From assembly GCA_018242585.1 (NCBI GenBank), contig JAFEBQ010000032.1, forward strand, positions 1 to 64,000: 64,000 bases of DNA. The letters are read 5' to 3'. The position numbers and the translations under genes are program-made. This document shows positions 15,380 through 23,274 of this stretch, in pieces; position 1 is the stretch's first letter, and the number at the start of each line of letters is the position of its first letter. The notes beneath the pieces are model-generated. The model was not told where the DNA came from, did no database searches, and saw only the letters and a list, made by a program, of their open reading frames with translations. The DNA is from Planctomycetota bacterium (GTDB lineage Bacteria; Planctomycetota; Planctomycetia; Pirellulales; PNKZ01).

Positions 15380-16060
15380 ATGGCTCGAGTACTTGTGATT
15401 GGCGATACGCATTGTCCCGGCATGCGTCGCGGGTACGTCGACTTCCTCCAACGGGTTGCCGACACCCACGATGTTAACCGCGTGGTGCACATCGGTGACC
15501 TAGTTGATTGGGCATCGATCAGCTTTCACGAGAAGAGCCCGGCCTTGAGCAACGCGTCGCGAGAATTCAAGCATGCCAAGCTCCAGGTAGCCTCGCTGGT
15601 TCGCACGTTTCCCAAGGCCGATTGGCTTCTTGGCAACCATGATGCCTTGACCGAGCGGCAGGCGCTTTCGGTCGGGCTACCGCCGCAAGTGCTGCGCGAC
15701 TATGCGGATCTATGGGAACTCGATTGGATCGTGCATCCGCGCTTCTCGAAAATCTGCATCGACGGCGTGATGTACGCGCATGGCGACAGCGGCCGCGCCG
15801 GCCATGACGCGGCACTGGCGCAGGCCAAGGATCATTTTCGGTCGACGGCGATTGGTCACTTTCACGGTCAGGCCGGCGTGAAGTGGTGGGCCAATCCCGA
15901 GTTCCGCGTGTTTGGCCTGTCGGTCGGATGCGGGATCGACGCCGGCCGCCTGCAGTTTGAATACGGCCGTCGGATCGTCGCCAAGCCGATTCTCGGTTGC
16001 GGCGTGGTCATCGACGGTCGTCGAGCGTTTTTCGAACCTTGGTTATTGAAATCACGTTGA
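15380..16060 (+). CDS. Calcineurin-like metallophosphoesterase
   Basis: A 226-residue two-metal phosphoesterase. The full motif series is present: GDTH (8-11), GDLVDW (39-44), GNHD (about 87-90), YAHGD (about 135-139) and GHFHG (about 160-164). It fits the SbcD/Mre11-like calcineurin superfamily in fold but lacks an SbcC partner. Phage versions may act on nucleic acids or on phosphorylated termini; the substrate is not predictable. It is cotranscribed with the helicase gene. Confidence 0.88.
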   Translation: MARVLVIGDTHCPGMRRGYVDFLQRVADTHDVNRVVHIGDLVDWASISFHEKSPALSNASREFKHAKLQVASLVRTFPKADWLLGNHDALTERQALSVGLPPQVLRDYADLWELDWIVHPRFSKICIDGVMYAHGDSGRAGHDAALAQAKDHFRSTAIGHFHGQAGVKWWANPEFRVFGLSVGCGIDAGRLQFEYGRRIVAKPILGCGVVIDGRRAFFEPWLLKSR

Positions 16061-16070
16061 GGACAAAACG

Positions 16071-16268
16071 ATGCGTATCGATGTGAATGATGAAGCGTTT
16101 CGACTCCGGTTGAATCGGACCGACGTCCAGTCGGCCGAGCGCGCACGGGCAAACCTGATCGATCGCACGCCGAAATGCGATCCACGCCCGTGCCGGCCAC
16201 GCTTGCGGGAGTGTCTCGATTGCGGAGGCACATTTTTTACGTGTCGTTGCCGGCCAGGCGAAGGTTAG
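16071..16268 (+). CDS. Small Cys-rich hypothetical protein
   Basis: A 65-residue basic protein whose second half holds six Cys, three of them as CLDCGGTFFTCRC, like a small zinc finger. The ATG lies 10 bases after the phosphoesterase stop, and a GAGGA site overlaps that stop. It is part of the early operon. Function unknown; DNA or RNA binding is possible. Confidence 0.6.
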   Translation: MRIDVNDEAFRLRLNRTDVQSAERARANLIDRTPKCDPRPCRPRLRECLDCGGTFFTCRCRPGEG

Positions 16269-16279
16269 GAGTGCAGCGA

Positions 16280-16684
16280 ATGTGTGACCGCCCTGACACG
16301 ATCAAGTTCCCCACGGGCGAGAATCCCAAAGACCGCCTGGGAATACGCAAGCCGCCGTTGCACCTGATACCTCCCGCTGCCGAAATCCTGGAAGGCGCAG
16401 CGATGGCTCTCGGCGCGCAGAAATACGGTGCATTCAATTGGCGCACGACAAGTATTCGGGCATCGGTGTATATCGCCGCCGCGCGAAGGCACTTGGTGCA
16501 ATGGTTCGATGGCCAAGACAACGATGCCGAAAGCGGCGTCTCGCATCTGGCTCATGCTCGCGCCTGCCTGGGGATTCTGCTGGACGCGCTCGCCACGGGG
16601 AACCTCGTCGATGACCGTCCCTGTCCCGGCGCCTCGGCGCAGTTGATCGAAGAGTTCACACAGCCGAGGGAGTCCAAACCATGA
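16280..16684 (+). CDS. dATP/dGTP pyrophosphohydrolase-like (DUF5664, MazZ-related)
   Basis: A 134-residue protein matching the DUF5664/dNTP diphosphohydrolase N-terminal family. It has GENPKDRLGIRKPPLHLIPP, then GAQKYGAFNWR, then YIAAARRHLVQWFDGQDND and HLAHARACLGILLDA; the acidic residues of the MazG-like helices that bind metal are present. Relatives (MazZ of phages with 2-aminoadenine DNA) convert dGTP or dATP to the monophosphate. The ATG at 16280 has a TAGGAG site. It overlaps the next gene by 4 bases. No PurZ or DatZ homologue is in this window, so a 2-aminoadenine genome is not shown. Confidence 0.8.
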   Translation: MCDRPDTIKFPTGENPKDRLGIRKPPLHLIPPAAEILEGAAMALGAQKYGAFNWRTTSIRASVYIAAARRHLVQWFDGQDNDAESGVSHLAHARACLGILLDALATGNLVDDRPCPGASAQLIEEFTQPRESKP

Positions 16685-17064
16685 TCTATCTCGCCAGTCC
16701 TTATAGCCATCCCAGTACTGCTGTGCGCGAACGCAGGTTCGAAGAGGCGTGTCGTGCAGCTGCCACCTTGCTCCGGTCAGGCCTGGTGGTCTTTTCACCG
16801 ATTGTGCATAGCCACCCGATTGCTGGTCTGGGGTTGCCAACGAACTGGGAATTCTGGTCCCAGATAGACCGCGCTTACTTGGCCCGTTGCGACGTGCTGG
16901 CTGTGCTGACTCTTGCGGGCTGGCAGGACAGTGTGGGCGTTCAGGCAGAAATCGCCTTTGCTCGCGAACTCGGACTGCCGACTGTTTACGTCGCGCCGGG
17001 TGACCTCGCAGTCGAAGGCCAAATTGCCTCGCCAATCGGCGTGCAAGAGGTGCCCGCCGCATGA
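16681..17064 (+). CDS. DUF1937 protein, nucleoside 2-deoxyribosyltransferase-like
   Basis: A 127-residue protein beginning MIYLASPYSHPS, the hallmark of DUF1937, a relative of nucleoside 2-deoxyribosyltransferases. Later features are the ATLLRSGLVVFSPIVHSH strand-loop and CDVLAVLTLAGW followed by GVQAEIAFARELG, where the catalytic Glu of the fold would lie. It overlaps the dNTP pyrophosphohydrolase gene by 4 bases (ATGA) and is overlapped the same way by the next gene. The pairing suggests a role in nucleotide metabolism or salvage. Confidence 0.82.
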   Translation: MIYLASPYSHPSTAVRERRFEEACRAAATLLRSGLVVFSPIVHSHPIAGLGLPTNWEFWSQIDRAYLARCDVLAVLTLAGWQDSVGVQAEIAFARELGLPTVYVAPGDLAVEGQIASPIGVQEVPAA

Positions 17065-17312
17065 CACGTCGTCGCAGGTCTCAAGCAGCCGTCCCCCAAA
17101 CGCTCCCTCTGCATGGCCACGTTATCGAAATGTCCCCCGACCAGCGCCGCCAAGAACTGGCCAGCATTCTCGCCGTCGGGGTTCTTCGCCTCCGGGCGCT
17201 CCGGCTGGCGGCGGGAAAATCGCTAACCGAAGACGCCACTATATCGTTAAATCCTGCCGCAACATGCCTTGAGGTTCCGGGCGAAACCGTGCTCAGTGTC
17301 CACACGGGTTAA
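17061..17312 (+). CDS. Small hypothetical protein
   Basis: An 83-residue protein whose start overlaps the stop of the DUF1937 gene by 4 bases (ATGA), which supports it as a real, coupled gene. It has a basic N-terminus (MTRRRRSQ), a helical middle part (DQRRQELASILAVGVLRLRAL) and no recognised domain. It may be a small DNA-binding protein, by analogy with the helical segments, but nothing shows this. Confidence 0.5.
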   Translation: MTRRRRSQAAVPQTLPLHGHVIEMSPDQRRQELASILAVGVLRLRALRLAAGKSLTEDATISLNPAATCLEVPGETVLSVHTG

Positions 17313-17345
17313 CGGTTTCGAGAGTCCTGAACACAAGGAGCAAAC

Positions 17346-17840
17346 ATGTTGAATGTAGCGAAAGAGGTCGCCGCACTAGAGCGGATGACCGTTGACCAAT
17401 TGCAGGCGAAGTACGCCGAAGTTTTCGGCGAACCCACGAATGGACGCCACAAAGAGTGGCTCATCAAACGGATCATTTGGCGGATGCAGGCCAACGCCGA
17501 GGGCGATCTCTCGGAACGAGCGCGCCGGCGGGCGATGGAACTGGCCAACGACTCCGACTTGCGTATGACGCCACCGCGCGAGCGGACACCCGCCGCTAAC
17601 GTCCCCGAACGAACCCTGACGCTGGCCTCAACCATCCGACCGAGTACCGAACTGCTACCCGGCACCGAGCTCAAGCGCGATTACAAGGGCCGGACCATTC
17701 GCGCCACCGTGCTGGACACCGGTTTTGAATGCGAAGGCCAGCGCTACAAGTCGCTGACCGCGGTTGCCAAGGCGATTACTGGCAAGCACTGGAATGGGTT
17801 TCATTTCTTTGGGCTGCGCCAGAATGGCGGTGGCCAATGA
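17346..17840 (+). CDS. DUF2924 protein, recombinase partner
   Basis: A 164-residue DUF2924 protein: EVAALERMTVDQLQAKYAEVFGEP, then RRAMELAND in the first half, then a central LLPGTELKRDYKGR and a final SLTAVAKAITGKHWNGFHFFGL. This family is almost always found immediately before a large serine recombinase, as here, where the genes overlap by 4 bases (ATGA). It may act as a recombination directionality or accessory factor; this has not been shown. An AAGGAG site precedes the ATG. Confidence 0.88.
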   Translation: MLNVAKEVAALERMTVDQLQAKYAEVFGEPTNGRHKEWLIKRIIWRMQANAEGDLSERARRRAMELANDSDLRMTPPRERTPAANVPERTLTLASTIRPSTELLPGTELKRDYKGRTIRATVLDTGFECEGQRYKSLTAVAKAITGKHWNGFHFFGLRQNGGGQ

Positions 17841-19390
17841 CCCGAAGATCAGCAAAACCCCTCGCCCCGCTGGTGATGCAGTGTGCGATCTACACCCGCA
17901 AAAGCACCGAAGAAGGTCTCGAGCAGGAATTCAACTCGCTGGACGCCCAGCGCGATGCCGGCGAAGCGTATATCAGCAGTCAACGGCACGAAGGCTGGGT
18001 CTGCCTCCCCAACCGTTACGACGACGGCGGATTCACCGGCGGCAACATGGAACGACCGGCGCTCCAGCGCCTGATGGCTGATATCGAAGCGGGCCGGGTC
18101 AATTGTGTCGTGGTTTACAAAGTCGATCGCCTGAGCCGGTCACTGCTGGATTTTGCCCGGATGATGGAGGTCTTCGAGAAACACCACGTCTCGTTCGTTT
18201 CCGTCACGCAGCAATTCAATACCGCCACGTCGATGGGACGGTTGATCTTGAACGTGCTGCTATCGTTTGCGCAGTTCGAGCGGGAAATGATCTCGGAACG
18301 GACCCGCGACAAAATCGCCGCCACCCGCCGCAAAGGCAAATGGTCCGGCGGCATGCCGATCCTGGGTTACAACGTCGTCGAGACCAAGCTGGTCGTCAAC
18401 GAGGCGGAAGCCCAGCAGGTCCGTGAAATCTTCGATTTGTACTTGCAGCGGCAGTCGCTCCTGGCGGTGGCGAAAGAACTCAACGCGCGGGACCGGCGGA
18501 CCAAGCATTGGATCACCCGCAAAGGGACGGCGCGCGGCGGGCGTCGGTTCGACAAGAACGCTATTTACGACCTGCTCACGAACGTGGCCTACGTCGGCAA
18601 GGTTCGCTATAAGGACGAGGTTCACCGAGGGGAGCACAGGGCGATCGTGGACGCCGAAACGTTTAATCAGGCCCAATCGCTTTTGCAACGGAATGGCCGC
18701 GCCGGCGGCAAGTCGACCCGCCACCCACCGGCCTTGCTGCGGGGTGTATTACGTTGTACCGCCTGTGGCTGCGGCATGAGCCACACCTATACCGCGAAGG
18801 GGAATCGGCAATACTGCTATTACGTCTGCCATCGCGCTCAGAAGCAGGGCTGGCAGGTTTGTCCGTCGCCGTCGATCCCCGCTGGTGAAATCGAACGGTT
18901 CGTCATCGACCAACTCAAGGGTATCAGTCACGATCCGCTCTTGATCGAAGAAACCCTGGTTCAGGCCCGCCGCCAAACGGAAGATCAAATCCAACGTCTC
19001 ACGGCGGAACGTCCGCGCCTAATGCGCGAACTCCGCGATGGCCATGTCGAGCTCACGCGGTTGGCGACCTCGGCTGAGCCAGGGGAGCCGGGTCTTCCAG
19101 ATGCCCACGATCGAATTAGGCACGTCGAACGGCGGCTGGCCGAGCTCGATGGCGAACTAGCGTCGATTGAAGCAAGCCCGCTCAACAAGACCGACGTGGC
19201 CGCGGTACTTGCCGACTTTGACGCCCTCTGGGGCTGCCTTGCCCCGCACGAGCAGGCGCGCGCGATCGAGCTGCTCGTCGAGCAGGTCGCTTACGATGGG
19301 AGGGTGGGGAGCATTTCGATCACCTTCCGGCCTGCCGGCCTGACGCAATTGGCGTTGGAATTGGCCCTGCGAAAGGAGCAGGTGGCATGA
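17837..19390 (+). CDS. Large serine recombinase (integrase)
   Basis: A 517-residue site-specific recombinase. The resolvase domain starts with YTRKSTEEG (19-27), with Ser23 as the nucleophile, and has YKVDRLSRSLLDF (94-106) and the E-helix region near 140-165 (LSFAQFEREMISERTRDKI). The recombinase domain follows (about 175-285). A zinc ribbon has CTAC and CHRAQKQGWQVC (307-342). The C-terminal coiled coil runs about 370-430. It is the likely integrase of the element, coupled to DUF2924 upstream and to a small HTH gene downstream (overlap ATGA). Such enzymes need short attachment cores, not long repeats. Confidence 0.93.
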   Translation: MTRRSAKPLAPLVMQCAIYTRKSTEEGLEQEFNSLDAQRDAGEAYISSQRHEGWVCLPNRYDDGGFTGGNMERPALQRLMADIEAGRVNCVVVYKVDRLSRSLLDFARMMEVFEKHHVSFVSVTQQFNTATSMGRLILNVLLSFAQFEREMISERTRDKIAATRRKGKWSGGMPILGYNVVETKLVVNEAEAQQVREIFDLYLQRQSLLAVAKELNARDRRTKHWITRKGTARGGRRFDKNAIYDLLTNVAYVGKVRYKDEVHRGEHRAIVDAETFNQAQSLLQRNGRAGGKSTRHPPALLRGVLRCTACGCGMSHTYTAKGNRQYCYYVCHRAQKQGWQVCPSPSIPAGEIERFVIDQLKGISHDPLLIEETLVQARRQTEDQIQRLTAERPRLMRELRDGHVELTRLATSAEPGEPGLPDAHDRIRHVERRLAELDGELASIEASPLNKTDVAAVLADFDALWGCLAPHEQARAIELLVEQVAYDGRVGSISITFRPAGLTQLALELALRKEQVA

Positions 19391-19791
19391 TCACCATCGA
19401 ACACAAGGTGCATTTCGGATTCGGTCGGCGTGCTCGAAGGGTGCTGCATGAGGGAGACGCTCCGCCCTCGCCCGCCCCAGGACGCGTGCCCCGCGTGGCG
19501 AGGCTAATGGCGTTGGCGATCCGGTTCGAATCGTTGCTTCGCGACGGCGCGGTGGCCGATCAGGCAGAACTAGCCAGGCTGGGGCACGTGACACGAGCAA
19601 GGCTGTCGCAGATTATGAACTTGCTCTGTCTTGCGCCGGATATTCAGGAAGCCCTGCTGTTTCTGCCCGAAGTGGTGCGTGGACGGGCCCCTGTCACAGA
19701 GCGGGATTTGCGGCCGATCGTGGCCACGCCGAGCTGGCAAAAGCAGCGTCAAAGTTGGTCTCGACTCAACGGCCCGGTCGCTTGCGGTTGA
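19387..19791 (+). CDS. Small HTH protein associated with the recombinase
   Basis: A 134-residue protein overlapping the recombinase stop by 4 bases. The middle (AIRFESLLRDGAVADQAELARLGHVTRARLSQIMNLLCLAP) is a helix-turn-helix resembling ParB/KorB-type DNA-binding. Proteins of this type are frequent neighbours of large serine recombinases with DUF2924. It probably binds DNA to control the recombinase or the element; no experimental role is known to me. Confidence 0.75.
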   Translation: MITIEHKVHFGFGRRARRVLHEGDAPPSPAPGRVPRVARLMALAIRFESLLRDGAVADQAELARLGHVTRARLSQIMNLLCLAPDIQEALLFLPEVVRGRAPVTERDLRPIVATPSWQKQRQSWSRLNGPVACG

Positions 19792-20052
19792 CAGCACCTG
19801 CGAGCAACTATTAAATGGCGGCGACTGCCACATCCTCGTTCTCGCTACCGTGAAAAAAGACGGGACGTTTTTGCAACTTCCGCTCGAGACTTCCCGGACC
19901 GTGGTGGGATGAGACGGAAGCCAGGTCAAAGTTCATCTGCGGTGCCGCGATCTAGCCATCGGCATTAGGGGAACCTTGAACGTCAACGTCGAATGACAGG
20001 CCGATGTCGGTGCAACCGGTTGCATCGTAAAAACAGAAGTCGTGGTACGAGT
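19792..20052. other. Gap between recombinase module and cargo operon
   Basis: 261 bases without a supported gene. The first part (19792-19916) stays open in the + frame but lacks a gene-like start. No repeat or terminator was recognised. The cargo promoter probably lies here. Confidence 0.4.
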
Positions 20053-20856
20053 ATGACGCAATCAGCCGCGGCCCGATTCCGAAAACCACCCGTAGTCGAA
20101 GTCTGGATTTCCGTAGAGTTCGACCCGAACGAAAATAAACGCGAGTGGCAATTGGAGTTGGTTCAACAGTACGTCGAACTCTATCAGGCAGAACTTCCAA
20201 AGCTCGAAGCGGTTCACGAGCGACAGATTCAGGTCGATGAAACGTCACCTCAAGCGCTCCCTAAGGTCATCGGACAACAGGTACGCTTGCAGTTCGTTCG
20301 CATGTCGAATGGACGGCGGACACGAGCGCTTCAGATTGGAGACGACCAGTTGTCGTTTCATGTTCTGAAGGAAGATCAGGCTTATCCGGGATACCGGATT
20401 GTGCGTGATGAGATGCAACGAAAGCTCGATGACTATGCTCGAATTTTCCAACCAACTCGAATCCGTAACGCGACGTTGCACTACCTCGACATAATCGACA
20501 TTCCGCGACCGGAAAGTGGCGAGATCGACCTCCCCGACTATTTCGTAGCGTCTATCGACCTTCCGGAGGAACCTTTTGGGCAGATTGGTGGCTTCGCCCA
20601 TCGATTTCAGATGGCGTGCCCAGTGGACCCTGGGCCCTTGCTGCTGCAATTACAGGCCATCCCGTCCCCCCCGGAAAGCAATGTCTTCCGGTTTCGCATG
20701 GACTGGCACAAACAGTCTGCCGCCGTGAACACGCTGGATTTATCGCAAGTGTGGTCGCGGATGGATGTTGCGCACGACTACATGAGGCGATGTTTCCTCG
20801 CGTCGTTTACACAACGTACCCTTGAATTATTCGATCCTGTCTCGGACACTGAATAA
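20053..20856 (+). CDS. TIGR04255-like protein of unknown function
   Basis: A 267-residue protein. The start RFRKPPVVEVWISVEFDP and the later KEDQAYPGYRIVRDEM, RNATLHYLDIID and NVFRFRMDWHK segments fit the sporadically distributed TIGR04255 family, whose function is unknown. No membrane segment, nuclease or helix-turn-helix motif is visible. The ATG at 20053 starts next to the conserved region; an in-frame ATG at 19993 adds 20 basic residues. The next gene begins right after its stop codon, so the two are probably coupled. GC content is lower than in neighbouring genes, consistent with acquisition. Confidence 0.7.
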   Translation: MTQSAAARFRKPPVVEVWISVEFDPNENKREWQLELVQQYVELYQAELPKLEAVHERQIQVDETSPQALPKVIGQQVRLQFVRMSNGRRTRALQIGDDQLSFHVLKEDQAYPGYRIVRDEMQRKLDDYARIFQPTRIRNATLHYLDIIDIPRPESGEIDLPDYFVASIDLPEEPFGQIGGFAHRFQMACPVDPGPLLLQLQAIPSPPESNVFRFRMDWHKQSAAVNTLDLSQVWSRMDVAHDYMRRCFLASFTQRTLELFDPVSDTE

Positions 20857-21567
20857 ATGCCGTTCGTTGCGCTAAATCAAGATTCGGGCTGGGCTACGCC
20901 TGCCTACGTGTCGTCCATCGACGGAACGATGGACGTTTCGTTCCGCCAGTATTTTGAATCCGATATCGTTCGTTCCATCTTGAACGACCTGCGGATTGCG
21001 GGTGTCACGTATCCATTACGGAGACCATGTCCCGCGAGCTATATTCCGGGAGTCGGCGAGTTTCTCGTAGAAGGATTTAGCCCGGTATTTGTTGGTCGCG
21101 GTGCAACGATTGAGGAAGCCCGAAGCGATTGGCTGCTTGCTGTTCATGCGGGGTTTCAAGAATTGATTTCTAAGCGACCGTTCGAGATGGCACCGAGTGA
21201 TGTGCGTCGGTGGCATGTGCTTACTTCCCAGATCGACGTAACGGTGTATCGAAACCAGACACCGATCCTAGTACGTCAGTTTGGAAAGGTCACTCAGGCC
21301 CGGCCGTATCCACAACAGATTCAATGGGAAAATGGCGAACGCGAGGCCATTAGTGTGGAGCAAGTCGAGTCCCCTGATTTCATTACATTCAAGCCGGGCC
21401 AGCCGATCGAGGCCGTCGTTGCTCGCGACCCGCTCAATTTTCACCTCTTGCGGATCGTGCATATCGAGCGCCGCTCAACGCCATCACGGCTTTTACCCAC
21501 CGAAGAAGCAGAGTTGCTTGAGTCGATTGGCTCATCGCAACATTTACCTCCTGCTGGCTGGGAATAG
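20857..21567 (+). CDS. Hypothetical protein, middle gene of cargo operon
   Basis: A 236-residue protein with no recognised domain. It abuts the TIGR04255-like gene (stop then ATG without spacing). Predicted beta-rich segments include ITFKPGQPIEAVVARD and DFITFK near residues 180-200, and a conserved-looking EEARSDWLLAVHAGFQEL helix near 90-105. A helical YFESDIVRSILNDLRIAG segment is near 30-47. There is no signal peptide. The function is unknown; its close packing between two others suggests a shared complex or pathway. Confidence 0.65.
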   Translation: MPFVALNQDSGWATPAYVSSIDGTMDVSFRQYFESDIVRSILNDLRIAGVTYPLRRPCPASYIPGVGEFLVEGFSPVFVGRGATIEEARSDWLLAVHAGFQELISKRPFEMAPSDVRRWHVLTSQIDVTVYRNQTPILVRQFGKVTQARPYPQQIQWENGEREAISVEQVESPDFITFKPGQPIEAVVARDPLNFHLLRIVHIERRSTPSRLLPTEEAELLESIGSSQHLPPAGWE

Positions 21568-21591
21568 TCCAATCGAGGTCGCGGAGTCGGC

Positions 21592-22611
21592 ATGGAAGTC
21601 TTCTTCTTGGATGTAGGCCAAGGAACGTGCCAAATTATTCTCCTGGGGGGCCGGCGCGCGATCGTTCTCGACTGCGGGGTTCCCAATGATCGGCTGGTGC
21701 TTCAATTTCTTCGGCGATTGGGCATAGAATACCTTGACCGCCTCATCATCTCGCATAGTCACAGCGACCACATTGGGGGCGCTGTTTCGGTCCTTGGCGA
21801 GTATCAGGATCGGATCGAAAAAATCTGTTTCGTTCAGGACGACCAATTCCTAGCCAGTTCATTCTGGCGTCGAATCTCAGAATTGGTGCGCGCGGGGACG
21901 CTTACAAAACAGCACTTGATTCGCCTCGAAGCAACGACCGAGCCCCAACTGATCTGGTCAGATGAGCCGCGTTCCGCACGTTTACGGACATATTCCCCTA
22001 CGGCCGCTGAAAATTTGTTAGCACAGGATGCCGGCCAGCAGAATCCGACAAGCGCGGTGCTTTTCTTCGATGTTCGCGATCAGCGTATCATTTTTGCTGC
22101 CGACTCCGAAGTTAGCCAATGGCAAGAGATTCGCGCACAAAGTGGAAGGCGAATGGCTTGCCGCGTACTTGCCGTTCCACATCACGCGGGGCGCGCGCAT
22201 AGTTCGCCACAAGACTTAGAGTGGTTGTTCGGCGAAGCGTTGGCGGCAGAAGTTGCCGTTATTTCCGTCGGCACGAGTAACACGCATGGGCACCCGAGGC
22301 AGGATGTGATCAAAGCGCTGACGGCGCGAGGCGCAAAAATAATGTGTACTCAGATCACGCGCCGATGCAATAACAGTCTCGAAACATTGCGTCCGGCAGT
22401 ATTGCGACCGGTTCTGCATCAGGGCCGGTCATCCTCGGTTCGTGATGTCACACGTGCCGGCAACAGTCGCAACGTTGCGTGCGCCGGTACAGTACATGTA
22501 TTGGTCTCGCCCACGGGGATGGAAATTCAACAGCTTGCTGCACATCAGCAGGCCGTAGACAAGTTGGCTGCCTCATCTGCCCCAATTTGTCCTCTATGTC
22601 GCTTGAGTTGA
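21592..22611 (+). CDS. ComEC-like metallo-beta-lactamase-fold hydrolase
   Basis: A 339-residue soluble metallo-beta-lactamase-fold enzyme. It opens MEVFFLDVGQGTC with the DVGQGT signature of ComEC/Rec2 C-terminal domains (7-12). The metal motif HSHSDH is at 55-60, NPTSAVL at 151-157, Asp171 in FAADSE and HH at 197-198. No ComEC transmembrane part is present, so DNA uptake is not its job. The last 120 residues include a CPLC near the end. Related stand-alone enzymes occur in mobile-element cargo and may act on nucleic acids or nucleotides. It follows the middle gene after 24 bases. Confidence 0.8.
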   Translation: MEVFFLDVGQGTCQIILLGGRRAIVLDCGVPNDRLVLQFLRRLGIEYLDRLIISHSHSDHIGGAVSVLGEYQDRIEKICFVQDDQFLASSFWRRISELVRAGTLTKQHLIRLEATTEPQLIWSDEPRSARLRTYSPTAAENLLAQDAGQQNPTSAVLFFDVRDQRIIFAADSEVSQWQEIRAQSGRRMACRVLAVPHHAGRAHSSPQDLEWLFGEALAAEVAVISVGTSNTHGHPRQDVIKALTARGAKIMCTQITRRCNNSLETLRPAVLRPVLHQGRSSSVRDVTRAGNSRNVACAGTVHVLVSPTGMEIQQLAAHQQAVDKLAASSAPICPLCRLS

Positions 22612-22652
22612 GGCAACTTTTCAATCGGTGACAGCGAGACTCCGAACCCAAC

Positions 22653-22667
22653 CGGGTTGTTAACCCG
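22653..22667 (+). repeat. Short inverted repeat after the cargo operon
   Basis: CGGGTT, loop GTT, AACCCG. It lies 41 bases after the stop of the metallo-beta-lactamase-fold gene. No T-run follows, so it may be a weak terminator or part of an attachment region; neither is shown. Confidence 0.4.
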
Positions 22668-22811
22668 ATGGGGTCTGTTAAACGGAGAGCGCGAGAGTCC
22701 AGGCGCGGGGGTGGCCAAAAACGATGGCCGGGGGAGTTCGTGGCGAGCCGGTGGAGAACTCTCGCCGCGTGGCCCCACGTTGCAAGTCGTTGCCTCGTGG
22801 GCGGAAAACGC

Positions 22812-22843
22812 AAAACGCCGAGGGCTCTCGCTCTCAGCGTTTT
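22812..22843 (-). terminator. Intrinsic terminator downstream of tRNA-Asn
   Basis: Reading leftward, AAAACGCTGAGAG pairs with CCCTCGGCGTTTT (13 base pairs with two G-T pairs) around a short loop, ending in TTTT. It starts 44 bases after the 3' end of the tRNA gene on the same strand. Confidence 0.7.
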
Positions 22844-22886
22844 CTGTAAACCAGCGGGTCAGCGGCAATTTCGCAAACCGGAAAAG

Positions 22887-22959
22887 CTCCCCGACTAGGA
22901 CTCGAACCTAGGACCTAGCGGTTAACAGCCGCGCGCTCTACCAACTGAGCTATCGGGGA
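22887..22959 (-). tRNA. tRNA-Asn (GTT)
   Basis: On the minus strand the acceptor TCCCCGA (5') pairs with TCGGGGA, with discriminator G. The D-arm contains TAGCTCAGTTGGTAGAGC, the anticodon loop is CTGTTAA with anticodon GTT (Asn), and the T-arm contains GGTTCGAGTCC. No CCA is encoded. The total is 73 bases. It lies just right of the phage-like element and may mark its insertion region. Confidence 0.95.
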
Positions 22960-23274
22960 ATAATCCGTAAAATCTAATCCAACTTCGCAATTCAGGCAAG
23001 CCGTGATTTTCCCTGGCCCACGATCGCTAAACGACAGCGGCGCGGGAGGTTGCGAAGCTTCGCCAAACGGGCGCTTCCGCGAGTTCTCGATCGCCGACGG
23101 CTCGTGGCGCAACTGCTCTAGTGCCGCAGGTCGGCAGCTTGTCAAATGAGCGGCGTGCTGGCAGCCGTTCGCGCATTAGCAAATGAAGCGCCGACGAACG
23201 CTCGAGGCGCTTACGCCACCGCCGCCAGTCCCCTGCACCACTCCTTACACCACCGCCGAGGAACGATCGCCGCC
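22960..23274. other. Gene-free spacer between tRNA-Asn and the M42 peptidase
   Basis: 315 bases. The + frame from 23146 is open into the peptidase but is not conserved-looking and has no ribosome site. The tRNA promoter should be at the left side (near 22970-23000, on the minus strand). No repeat was seen. Confidence 0.4.

Larger units (their letters stand above)
1..22668. mobile_element. Integrated prophage or phage-like element (left end outside window)
   Basis: A continuous block of phage-type genes fills the left third of the window: terminase large subunit, ParB-methylase, Prim-Pol/helicase, LexA-like repressor, sigma factor, exonuclease, Sak4-like ATPase, DUF669 protein, nuclease, SF2 helicase, dNTP pyrophosphohydrolase and a large serine recombinase. 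No capsid or tail gene is visible; these would lie left of position 1. The right boundary is uncertain. It is after the recombinase module (19791) at least, and probably after the three-gene cargo operon that ends at 22611, just before a tRNA-Asn gene. No second copy of an attachment core was found in the window, so the exact ends are inferred. Confidence 0.8.

Noticed and set aside
16280-16684. Evidence for a 2-aminoadenine (Z) genome
   Set aside because: Only a MazZ-like gene is visible; no PurZ or DatZ in the window, so the idea is kept only as a question.
21592-22611. Competence gene comEC
   Set aside because: Only the soluble beta-lactamase-fold part is present; no membrane channel segment, so a DNA-uptake role is not supported.
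22657-22911. Small open frame between the cargo operon and the tRNA
   Set aside because: It runs into the tRNA-Asn gene and lies across its terminator; no ribosome site.
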